From contig JBJXGR010000329.1 of the NCBI GenBank assembly GCA_046160045.1, forward strand, positions 1 through 64,000: DNA of 64,000 bases, given 5' to 3'. Below, piece by piece: positions 15,626 through 23,120 of this stretch. The notes beneath the pieces were generated by a model. The model ran no database searches and was not told where the DNA came from. It saw only the letters and a list, made by a program, of their open reading frames with translations. Source of the DNA: CAZGUX01 sp046160045. Its GTDB lineage: Bacteria; Acidobacteriota; Terriglobia; Bryobacterales; Bryobacteraceae. A program made the translations under genes and the position numbers. How positions within the stretch are numbered: position 1 is the first letter of the stretch; each line of letters starts with the position of its first letter.

Positions 15626-17899
15626 ATGGAGAAGCCGCGTGTCAAACGGAACCCGAAGATCCCCAGGCAGGTGTTGCCGTTGTTGGAGCCGCAGGAGCGG
15701 GCTCGGGATCGGGAGGTAGCCTGCGGGTTCGACGTCGAAAAAGCCCGCCAGGAGGCGTTGCGATGCCTGGACTGCAGGGATCCCAAATGCATTGACGCCT
15801 GTCCGATTCATACCGACATTCGGAGCTTTATCGCGCGTCTGGTGGACGATGACTTTCTGGGCGCTTACCAGGTGCTCGAAAAGACCAACCCGTTCCCCGG
15901 CATCTGCGGGCGGGTCTGCCAGTATGAGTTGTATTGCGAGAAAGACTGCCTGATGGGCAAGAAGCTCGAGTCGGTGGCGATCGGCTCGCTTGAGCGGTTT
16001 GTCGCGGACTATCACCGCGAGTTCCGGGAGGGTGAGAAGATTGAACGGCCGGAGTTGAACGGCCTGCGCGTCGCGTTGGTCGGCAGCGGCCCGGCTTCCC
16101 TCATCTGCGCGAACGACCTGACACGGAACGGCTACGCGGTAACCGTATTCGAGGCCCTGCACGAGTTGGGCGGCGTGTTGGCGTACGGGATTCCGCCGTT
16201 TCGTCTACCGCGGGACATCATCCGGGAGGAGATTGACCGGTTGCGGGCGCTGGGGGTCGAGTTCCGGACTAACTACATCGTCGGCCGCACACAGACGATC
16301 GACGAGTTGTTCGAAGAAGGGTATGCGGCGATCTTCGTCGGCACCGGCGCGGGTCTGCCGTTCATGATGGGCATCCCCGGCGAGAACCTGATCGGCTGCT
16401 ATACGGCAAACGAGTTTCTCACCCGCATCAACCTCATGCATGCGTACGAGACGAGCGCGGAGACACCGGTGCGGGTCGGGTCGCGGACGATCGTGATCGG
16501 CGGCGGGAACTCGGCCATGGACGCGGCGCGCTGGGCCAAGCGGCTGGGCAGCGAGACCACCATTCTGTTCCGGCGCGGCCGCGCCGAGTTGCGCGCTCGG
16601 GAAGAAGAGATCGAGCATGCCGAGGAAGAGGGTGTGAAGTTCGAGTTCCTCGGTGCGCCGGTCCGGCTGATCGGGGACGCGAACAACCTGGTGTGCGCGA
16701 TGAAGTGCATCCGGATGAAACTGGGCGAGCCGGACGATTCGGGACGCCCGTCGCCGGTTCCCATTCCTGGCAGCGAGTACACCATCCCGGTCGAGACGGT
16801 GGTGGCGGCCATCGGGCAGGCGCCCAATCCCACGCTGCAGCGGGCGACACCGCAGTTGATCACCAAGCGGGGCAAGATCGTCATCGACCAGAAAGGCGAA
16901 ACGAGCCTGCCCGGCGTATTCGCCGGCGGGGACGTCGTTCGCGGCGGCTCCACCGTGATTCTGGCGATGAAAGACGGGCGCCTGGCGGCGGAAGCCATCG
17001 ACCGTTCGCTGCGGCAGCAGTTCCCGGAGAACTTCCTCGAACCCGGATACGCGGCCGGCATCACCTTCGACACTCCGGACGAATCGTTCCGCCTTCTGCG
17101 CAAGACAGCTTTGGCGCCCGAGATCACTCGCTTTGAGGTCCACGCTCCCCGGATCGCGGCCAAGTGGAAGGCGGGTCAGTTCGTGATCCTCCGGCCGACC
17201 GCTGAAAGCGAGCGCATCCCCCTGACGCTGGTGGCGAGCAACCACAACGCCATCATCCTGATCGTCCAGTCGATCGGGAAGACCACCCGGCTGCTGGCTT
17301 CTCTCGAGGAAGGCGACCGGCTCGCCGACCTGCTCGGCCCCCTCGGCAAAGCGGCCCGGGCCGAAAAGGTCGGGACCGTGATGTGCGTCGCGGGCGGCGT
17401 CGGGGTGGCCGAAGTGCTCCCCGTCGCACAGGCCTTCAGCGAGGCCGGCAATCATGTTGTCTTGTTATGTGGGGCGCGGAGCGACCATCACCGCATCCTC
17501 GACGAGGAGTTGCGCGCCACGGCCGGCGACCTGCGCTGGGCCACCGATGACGGCTCGTTCGGCTTCCCAGGCAATGTCGTCGAGTTGATGAAGGCTTGGC
17601 GCGAGGAGCAGGCGCGCGTGCCGGATCTGGTGCACGTCATCGGGCCCATTCCGATGATGAGCGCGGCCGCCAAGCTCACCCGCGAGTGGGGTGCGCGCAC
17701 GGTGGCCAGCCTGAACCCGATAATGGTCGACGGCACCGGGATGTGCGGAGGCTGTCGCGTCTCGGTGGGGAACGAGGTCAAATTCGCCTGCGTCGATGGG
17801 CCGGAGTTCGACGCGCACGGAGTGGATTTCAACGAGTTGACTCTGCGCAACCGGGCCTATCGCGACCACGAGCAGAAGGTGTGCCAGTTGGACGTTTGA
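15626..17899 (+). CDS. fused NfnB-NfnA type NADH-dependent ferredoxin:NADP oxidoreductase
   Basis: This 757-residue protein joins two modules. Residues 1-470 are like the glutamate synthase small subunit (GltD/NfnB): Cys clusters at 47/50/55/59 and 94/98/104/108 for two [4Fe-4S] centres, FAD motif VGSGPASL at 152, NADPH motif IGGGNSAMDA at 291, and FAGGDVVRGGSTV. Residues 485-757 are like PyrK/NfnA: a ferredoxin-reductase fold with AGGVGVAE at 589 and a [2Fe-2S] motif CGGC..FACVDGPEFD at 707-729. In Thermotoga NfnAB these are two subunits of an electron-bifurcating transhydrogenase. Here they are one chain. No GltB is adjacent. The ATG at 15626 is preferred over a GTG at 15608 because GGGAG lies 11 nt upstream. 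Confidence 0.85.
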   Translation: MEKPRVKRNPKIPRQVLPLLEPQERARDREVACGFDVEKARQEALRCLDCRDPKCIDACPIHTDIRSFIARLVDDDFLGAYQVLEKTNPFPGICGRVCQYELYCEKDCLMGKKLESVAIGSLERFVADYHREFREGEKIERPELNGLRVALVGSGPASLICANDLTRNGYAVTVFEALHELGGVLAYGIPPFRLPRDIIREEIDRLRALGVEFRTNYIVGRTQTIDELFEEGYAAIFVGTGAGLPFMMGIPGENLIGCYTANEFLTRINLMHAYETSAETPVRVGSRTIVIGGGNSAMDAARWAKRLGSETTILFRRGRAELRAREEEIEHAEEEGVKFEFLGAPVRLIGDANNLVCAMKCIRMKLGEPDDSGRPSPVPIPGSEYTIPVETVVAAIGQAPNPTLQRATPQLITKRGKIVIDQKGETSLPGVFAGGDVVRGGSTVILAMKDGRLAAEAIDRSLRQQFPENFLEPGYAAGITFDTPDESFRLLRKTALAPEITRFEVHAPRIAAKWKAGQFVILRPTAESERIPLTLVASNHNAIILIVQSIGKTTRLLASLEEGDRLADLLGPLGKAARAEKVGTVMCVAGGVGVAEVLPVAQAFSEAGNHVVLLCGARSDHHRILDEELRATAGDLRWATDDGSFGFPGNVVELMKAWREEQARVPDLVHVIGPIPMMSAAAKLTREWGARTVASLNPIMVDGTGMCGGCRVSVGNEVKFACVDGPEFDAHGVDFNELTLRNRAYRDHEQKVCQLDV

Positions 17900-17985
17900 G
17901 GATCAGGCCAAACCGATCGGCGGGAAATCCGTCTACACTCAGATAGCGATCGCAGCCCCGGCCACCGTGGGGTTGCGCGTCTTCT

Positions 17986-18259
17986 GAGCCGCGAGCGGAA
18001 AGCGAGCGGTGGCTATCCGAGCCGCGACCGGAAGGGAGCGGGCCTCTTGCTTTTTTTCACAGCCCCGTCAGCGAGCGGTGGCGGGTGGTGCCCCGATTAC
18101 CGGAAACTGGACGGTAGCGGACATCCTGACTTCCGCACGCCTTCTGAGACTGAGCTGAGGGAGGGGGTTGCACGTTGCCGGTTCTTCAACGAGCGGTGGC
18201 TATCCGAGCCGCGACCGGAAGGGAGCGGGCCTCTTGGCGGTGTCCGGAGCGGAACAACC
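17986..18259. repeat. repeat-rich spacer with a 47-bp direct repeat
   Basis: The gap of about 360 bp between 17900 and 18259 has no gene. It holds an exact 47-bp direct repeat at 18003-18049 and 18190-18236, 187 bp apart. Each copy contains GAGCCGCGACCGGAAGGGAG, a variant of the element found at 4566 and 20935. A worn copy starts at 17986. Between them are further fragments ending GCGAGCGGTGGCGGG. The arrangement looks like a REP/BIME cluster, not a promoter array. The second copy lies just upstream of the gene at 18260. Confidence 0.8.
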
Positions 18260-18715
18260 ATGATGAGAATCGCAAGTCTACTGTTGCTGATCGCCTCCGC
18301 TGGGCTCGCGGCCGGAAAGCCCGACGCGAAGACGCTCATGAAACTGGACGCGGAATTCTGCCAGGCGTTCCAGCAGAAGGGCGTCGCCGGGTGGCTGGAA
18401 TACTGGGGCCAGGACGCGGTGGTATTCCCGCAGAGCGGGCCGATCCAGACGGGGATCCTGGCGGCGACGAAATACTATCAGGCGGTATTCGGTGACCGCA
18501 AAGGTGGTTTGACGTGGACTCCCGTGGGCGGCCAGATGTCGCAAGGGGGCGATCTGGGCTTTACCTACGGCACCTGGGTCTCCGAACGCAAAGGACCCGA
18601 CGGGAAGCCGGCGACGGTGACGGGAAAGTACTTCACGACGTGGAAGAAGCAGAAGGACGGATCCTGGAAGATCGTCGCCGACATCGGCCAGCCGGACGCG
18701 CCGGAGAAGAAGTAG
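18260..18715 (+). CDS. secreted SnoaL/DUF4440-like protein
   Basis: This 151-residue protein has a signal peptide (MMRIASLLLLIASAGLAAG) and a small NTF2-like fold. Family marks are LMKLDAEFCQAF..GWLEYWGQDAVVFPQSGPIQTG, then GFTYGTWVS and the closing YFTTWKKQKDGSWKIVADIGQ. This DUF4440/SnoaL-like fold covers many small-molecule enzymes and binding proteins, so the substrate cannot be inferred. A GGAG lies 10 nt before the first ATG. A second ATG follows directly. It converges on the HNH gene with a 9-bp gap. Confidence 0.85.
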   Translation: MMRIASLLLLIASAGLAAGKPDAKTLMKLDAEFCQAFQQKGVAGWLEYWGQDAVVFPQSGPIQTGILAATKYYQAVFGDRKGGLTWTPVGGQMSQGGDLGFTYGTWVSERKGPDGKPATVTGKYFTTWKKQKDGSWKIVADIGQPDAPEKK

Positions 18716-18724
18716 GTTCTGCAA

Positions 18725-19450
18725 TCAGATCAGACGGCGTTCGAACCTATCCCGGTCCTGCCGGGCCAACTCGCCCAGCCCTCGTCGTTCCAGCAAGTGG
18801 CGAAGCACGAACTTGTACTCAGCGCGCGGATCGGACAAGCCTTTCCACTCCCGAATCAAGGCTCGCGGAAGCTGGGCACGTCGTGACGCGCTCGGCCGCG
18901 TTCTTATCCGGGATAAGCTGTCGACGAATTTGCCAGCTCGCTCGATCGTCTGGATCCGCTGGGAACAGAGCGCACTCCGCTGCAAATCGCAGAGTCGAAT
19001 TGTTTGCTCGGCCCTCCGCTTCTCTTGATCGTTCAGGGCGGGATGCGGTGCGAGTTTCCCGGTATCCGGATGGATCCAGAAAAACGGCTCCGGGTCTTCC
19101 TCATCCGGTTTCAGCAGAGATCCTTGATGGTTCCAATCGCCCTTTGCGCGATTGCAGAGCCGGCAGACCGGGAGGAGGTTGGCCCACTCGAAAGCAAGGT
19201 CTTCGCGGACTGTTTTCGGATGATAGTGCTCAATCTCAGGGTCCGACGTCACTCCCAGGAGCGCTTCGCAAAACGCGCACTTGCCAAAGGTCATCCGCAC
19301 CAGGGCATCGCGGATTACCGCCTTTGCTGTTCTGGTGGCCCAATCCCGGTTCCTTGTGCCCGTTTTGCGGATGCGCTGCCAGCGCTTGGTCCACGCCGGC
19401 TGGTTCTTCAGCAATGTGGCAGGCGGATCGTCTCGAAAGAGTCTGATCAC
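18725..19450 (-). CDS. HNH endonuclease, PtuB-like
   Basis: This 241-residue HNH nuclease is paired with an upstream ATPase gene. The zinc Cys pairs are C58/C61 (CAFC) and C96/C99 (CRLC). The catalytic segment PEIEHYHPK (71-79) has His75, and NRAKGDW at 100-106 closes the ββα-metal fold. The spacing and the phrase 'IEHYHPK...WANLLPVCRLCNRAKGD' match PtuB of Septu defence systems and TIGR02646-like HNH proteins. The start is a GTG at 19450, 8 nt after the ATPase stop. In Septu, PtuB cuts DNA when released or activated by PtuA during phage infection. That role here is inferred. Confidence 0.8.
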   Translation of the reverse strand: MIRLFRDDPPATLLKNQPAWTKRWQRIRKTGTRNRDWATRTAKAVIRDALVRMTFGKCAFCEALLGVTSDPEIEHYHPKTVREDLAFEWANLLPVCRLCNRAKGDWNHQGSLLKPDEEDPEPFFWIHPDTGKLAPHPALNDQEKRRAEQTIRLCDLQRSALCSQRIQTIERAGKFVDSLSRIRTRPSASRRAQLPRALIREWKGLSDPRAEYKFVLRHLLERRGLGELARQDRDRFERRLI

Positions 19451-19458
19451 GGCGGCAG

Positions 19459-20892
19459 TTACCGCCGGACTCGACGGCGTGCTCCGTTCCCCGTTTTTCC
19501 GGTGGATTGCGTCAACACACCGAGAAGTTCCGCCGGAACACTTGCCGTTGCGACGATCGATTTCAGCTCTTCACTTCGCCCGCTGAGTTCTTTGGTCAGC
19601 GTCTTCAGCCTCCGTGCCTGAGGGGCGCTCAACCCCGGCCGAATCTCGTGCCGCTTGAGTTCGTTCCATTCATCGAGTTCTCGCTCGGTCCGGATGTCGA
19701 AGCGGCTTTCGACGCCGAAGATCTCTTTCAGCGTCGTCGTCACGCTGAGGCCGATTGGCGCGTCGCAGGATGCCTTCAAGTAGGCGCTGCCGTCCTGGTT
19801 GAGGTCCATCACGTGGACCTTCGAATTCGGGCACGACGAAATCACAAACGGGGAGTGGGACGTCACGATAATCTGAACGTCCGGCAAGGCTGCGCGCATC
19901 GCGGGCAGAAGGCGGCGCTGCCACATCGGGTGGAGATGAGCATCCACCTCGTCGAGCAACAGGATGCCTGGGCGCTTTCCCTTCAGTTTCGGATCCCACT
20001 GGATGGCATCCTGTCGCATCATGTAGTCGGCGATCCAGCCGACCGTACTGCGGATTCCGTCGGGCAACTGGGAGAAGTTCAGGCTGTGGCCCAAGACGCG
20101 GAGACGGGGCTCGAAGCTGGGTTCAATATTGACTTCGAAAGTCACGTCAGCGCCGTAGACCTCTTCGAGTGCCTTTTCAAATCGCGCAAGCGACTGGCTG
20201 TAGGTCTCGGTGGGCTGGTGACGTTGCTGCGCAATGGCACGTTTGCTGTACAGGCTCAGTAACCAGGCTTGGATGGCTTCGTTGCGCACCGTGCCTTCAA
20301 ACGACAGCGAGTTCTCGCTTGGGTCGGCAGAGGCGAGCCCGAGGTCCGGCTTCATCAGATGTTGAAGTGATTTGGTCGGCGAATACGCGCCCACACTAAT
20401 CTGGGGCCGCTCAGCGACCCGGTTTACAAACAGACCCAATCCGAAACGTGTTTGACGCTGATCCTCGCCGTACATTCTGGCGGGTGGTGAAAGCGACAAC
20501 CTGCTTTGGCGGGTCACGTCTGGCCTGAGAGTCTCGGGCAATAGGTTGGGCGACCCAGATTCTGCCCCAACCCAGTCGCAGAGGTCGCGACCTTCCCCCC
20601 ACTTGGCGCAGGCCAAGAAGTATGTGAGCCCGTCAGGCGGCGATTTGAGTTGTATGAACACCTTGGATTCCGGGTGTCCGATGAGAGCATGCGTCCATAG
20701 GTCGAAGGGGAAGCCGCTCCGTTTGTCGCTGAGCGCCCACGCAATGCATCGCAAGACCGTCGATTTTCCTGCGCCGTTGACACCCGCAAGCACGTGAGGG
20801 CCAAGATGCGGATTCCCCTTGCCGTCGGAGAAGTCGAGGTCCAAGCGCTTGAACGGCCCCACCCCCTCGGCGACGAGTCTCACAATCGGCAC
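19459..20892 (-). CDS. AAA/ABC-type ATPase, PtuA-like
   Basis: This 477-residue OLD/RecF-like ATPase has Walker A GVNGAGKST at 37-45, a signature-like LPDGIRST at 276-283, Walker B ILLLDEVDAHLHP at 310-322 and the switch His in TSHSPFV at 344-350. The long insert between Walker A and the signature is typical of AAA_15/AAA_21 proteins. After Walker B the C-terminal 100 residues are helical (ELDEWNELKRHE, LKTLTKELSGRSEELK) and end in a basic tail. The GTG at 20892 is the only good start. With the HNH gene 8 nt downstream it forms a Septu-like pair. Alternatives are a Gabija- or retron-associated ATPase, but no TOPRIM or reverse transcriptase is present. Confidence 0.82.
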   Translation of the reverse strand: MPIVRLVAEGVGPFKRLDLDFSDGKGNPHLGPHVLAGVNGAGKSTVLRCIAWALSDKRSGFPFDLWTHALIGHPESKVFIQLKSPPDGLTYFLACAKWGEGRDLCDWVGAESGSPNLLPETLRPDVTRQSRLSLSPPARMYGEDQRQTRFGLGLFVNRVAERPQISVGAYSPTKSLQHLMKPDLGLASADPSENSLSFEGTVRNEAIQAWLLSLYSKRAIAQQRHQPTETYSQSLARFEKALEEVYGADVTFEVNIEPSFEPRLRVLGHSLNFSQLPDGIRSTVGWIADYMMRQDAIQWDPKLKGKRPGILLLDEVDAHLHPMWQRRLLPAMRAALPDVQIIVTSHSPFVISSCPNSKVHVMDLNQDGSAYLKASCDAPIGLSVTTTLKEIFGVESRFDIRTERELDEWNELKRHEIRPGLSAPQARRLKTLTKELSGRSEELKSIVATASVPAELLGVLTQSTGKTGNGARRRVRR

Positions 20893-20934
20893 GGGCGTCT
20901 ACCTCGGCTTCATTGTACGCCGCCGGCTCAACCA

Positions 20935-20957
20935 GAGCCGCGACCGTCAGGGAGCGG
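20935..20957. repeat. dispersed GAGCCGCGACCGTCAGGGAG element
   Basis: Another copy of the GC-rich element seen at 4566 and in the 18-kb repeat spacer. It lies 42 bp upstream of the ATPase gene of the Septu-like pair, so that pair has copies of the element on both sides. The remaining bases to 21045 hold no gene that I can support. Confidence 0.65.
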
Positions 20958-21045
20958 TGGCGGGGCAAATGGTCTTTTCAAAGACTCTGATCCCGCGTGG
21001 CTCCGAGCGATTTGACTGCAGATGCCAGTTCTGCGACTGAACAGC

Positions 21046-22209
21046 CTATCCCACAACCTGAAAGATCAGGCACTTCAAGTAGTGCGTTTCCGGCACGGTG
21101 AGCAGGATCGGATGATCCTGCGCCTGAGTCCGCCGCTCGAGGACGCGCAATGTCCTTCCGGCATCGAGCGCGGCTTGGGCCACCACCTTCAACAGGTCCG
21201 CTTCGCTCACGTGGAAGGAGCACGAGCAGGTGACTAGCACCCCGCCCGGTTCAAGCAGGCGGAGCGCGCGGAAGTTGATCTCCTTATAACCGCGCAACGC
21301 GGCGTCGAGGTTGGACCTCGACTTGGCAAACGCCGGCGGATCGAGAACCACGGTGGAGAAACTTCGCCGCGCGGAGGCATGCCCGGCCAACACGTCGAAG
21401 GCATCGGCTTCGCGCCAATCAATGTTCCCGAGCGCGTTCGCCTCCGCGTTCCGCCTGGCGGTGCGGAGCGCGCTTTCGGAACTGTCCACCGCTTCCACGC
21501 GCTCGCACTTGGATGCCAGGTGAAGAGCAAATCCCCCCGTGGAGGTGAACACGTCGAGGGCGAAGCCATGGGCATAGCGGACTGCGGCGACGTAGTTCTC
21601 CCGCTGGTCAAGATAGATCCCCGTCTTCTGGCCTTCCAGCAGATCGGCGTGGAGACGCAGGCCGTTCATCTCGATCTCCACCAGGCCCGGCGCTTCGCCG
21701 TGGACGATCTCTTTGTGGAGCGGCAGATCTTCCTTGGCCCGTACCGCTGCATCGTTGCGCAGGACGATTCCCGCCGGTTCGAACAGTTCCTCCAAAGTCG
21801 CCAGGATCGCGTCGCGGGCGCGATCCATCCCCTGATCGAGCAACTGGACGACGAGGTAGCCGGAATAATGGTCGACAATCAGCCCGGGCAGCAGGTCGGC
21901 TTCCGAGTGAATCACCCGGCAGGCGTTGGTGCCCGCCACCCACTGCTCGCGGTACCCTGCGGCAGCGCGAATCCGTTCCCGGTAAAACTCCGGTCCGATC
22001 GGCTCGACATGTGTCGACAGAAGGCGGAGACAGATCTGCGAGGTGGAACTATAGTGCGCGACGCCGAGGTGGCGGCCCCGCTCGTCGGCAGCAATGACGG
22101 CGTCGCCCGGTTGAGCCGATCCGCGGTCGGCAATGTCGCTCGAATACACCCAGGGGTGGCCCGAGCGCAGACGCTCGGCGCCGCGGCGATTGACCTTGAC
22201 CTGGTTCAA
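21046..22209 (-). CDS. rlmI: class I SAM-dependent rRNA methyltransferase, RlmI/RlmL-like
   Basis: This 387-residue protein has an N-terminal PUA-like domain (KVNRRGAERLRSGHPWVYSSDI), a central RlmI domain with RVIHSEADLLPGLIVDHY, and a Rossmann methyltransferase domain. The last has GIYLDQRENY, LDVFTSTGGFALH, the catalytic motif VVLDPPAFAKSR and SCSFHVSE. Family members methylate C5 of a cytosine in 23S rRNA. The start is probably a TTG at 22209 that overlaps the htpX stop (TTGA), because the family N-terminus begins there. It is the last gene of the hsp20-clpB-htpX cluster and may be heat-induced with it. Confidence 0.9.
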   Translation of the reverse strand: MNQVKVNRRGAERLRSGHPWVYSSDIADRGSAQPGDAVIAADERGRHLGVAHYSSTSQICLRLLSTHVEPIGPEFYRERIRAAAGYREQWVAGTNACRVIHSEADLLPGLIVDHYSGYLVVQLLDQGMDRARDAILATLEELFEPAGIVLRNDAAVRAKEDLPLHKEIVHGEAPGLVEIEMNGLRLHADLLEGQKTGIYLDQRENYVAAVRYAHGFALDVFTSTGGFALHLASKCERVEAVDSSESALRTARRNAEANALGNIDWREADAFDVLAGHASARRSFSTVVLDPPAFAKSRSNLDAALRGYKEINFRALRLLEPGGVLVTCSCSFHVSEADLLKVVAQAALDAGRTLRVLERRTQAQDHPILLTVPETHYLKCLIFQVVG

Positions 22210-23057
22210 GCCAGCGCCTGAAGCCGCGCGATTCGCTCCTCGGTGGAAGGATGCGTGGAGAACAGGCGCATCATCGCCTGGCCGCTGAACGGCTTGATGA
22301 TGAACATGTGCGCCGTGGCCGGCGACGCGTCGAGCGGAATGCGGTGCGACCATGTCTCGAGCTTGCGTAGGGCGTTGACCAGGCCCGATGGCGAACCGGT
22401 GTACTTGGCCGCGATGGCATCCGCGGCATACTCCCTGGTCCGCGAGATCGCCATCTGAATCAGCGTCGCCGCGATCGGTCCCAGGATCAACAGCATCAGG
22501 CCGGCCAGCGGATTCACCCCTTCATCGTCGTCATCCCTCCGGCCTCCGAAAAACATCGCGACATAGGCCAGGTTCGTAATCGCCGCGCCGATGGTCGCGG
22601 CGATCGAACTGGTGAGGATATCGCGATTCTTGATGTGCCCGAGTTCGTGCGCGATCACCCCTTCCAGCTCCCGCTCGTCCATCAATTCGACCAACCCGAC
22701 GGTCATCGCGACCGACGAGTGACTCGGATTGCGCCCTGTGGCGAACGCGTTCGGAGAGTTGTCCGGGATCACCCACAGTCGGGGCATCGGCAGGTCCATC
22801 CGCTGGCAAAGGTTCTTGACCATGGGCGCGACCCGGTAATAAAGCTGCGAGTTCTCAGTTTCGGTGAGCGGTTGAGCACGGTACATCGACAGCGCAATCT
22901 TCTCTGAGAAGAAGTAGCTGACGAAATTCATTACCACGGCCATCAGCAAGCCCGTGTACAAGCCGCTCCGGCCCCCGATGGCCTGCCCTCCCAGCAGGAG
23001 CAGGCCACTCAGCAGTCCCAACAGCAGAACAGTCTTCAAGTTGTTGACAGTAGTCAT
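22206..23057 (-). CDS. htpX: HtpX membrane zinc metalloprotease
   Basis: This 283-residue inner-membrane M48 protease degrades misfolded membrane proteins. Two N-terminal transmembrane helices (about residues 8-27 and 33-50) precede the metalloprotease domain. The domain has the zinc motif HELGH at about 138-142, the third ligand Glu in REYAADAIAAKY, and the family segments PDNSPNAFATGRNP and FSTHPSTEERIARL. Two more hydrophobic helices lie between HELGH and the third ligand, interrupted by a GGRRDDDDEG loop. It sits 63 bp after clpB in a proteostasis cluster. Confidence 0.96.
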   Translation of the reverse strand: MTTVNNLKTVLLLGLLSGLLLLGGQAIGGRSGLYTGLLMAVVMNFVSYFFSEKIALSMYRAQPLTETENSQLYYRVAPMVKNLCQRMDLPMPRLWVIPDNSPNAFATGRNPSHSSVAMTVGLVELMDERELEGVIAHELGHIKNRDILTSSIAATIGAAITNLAYVAMFFGGRRDDDDEGVNPLAGLMLLILGPIAATLIQMAISRTREYAADAIAAKYTGSPSGLVNALRKLETWSHRIPLDASPATAHMFIIKPFSGQAMMRLFSTHPSTEERIARLQALA

Positions 23058-23120
23058 GGCAGAACCTTCATTCTATCGTTTGCTCCGTTAGACGCGTTCC
23101 GGACGAGCCCGGATTCGCGT

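Noticed and set aside
16205..17455. Long open frame on the opposite strand of the Nfn fusion gene
   Set aside because: Its composition follows codon positions of the fused NfnAB gene, there is no ribosome site, and the product has no family features. Similar shadows lie opposite clpB (23415-25181) and spoT (58245-60575).
18003..18236. Possible CRISPR array
   Set aside because: There are only two exact copies 187 bp apart, the repeats are GC-rich and share a family with distant elements, and there are no regular spacers or cas genes.
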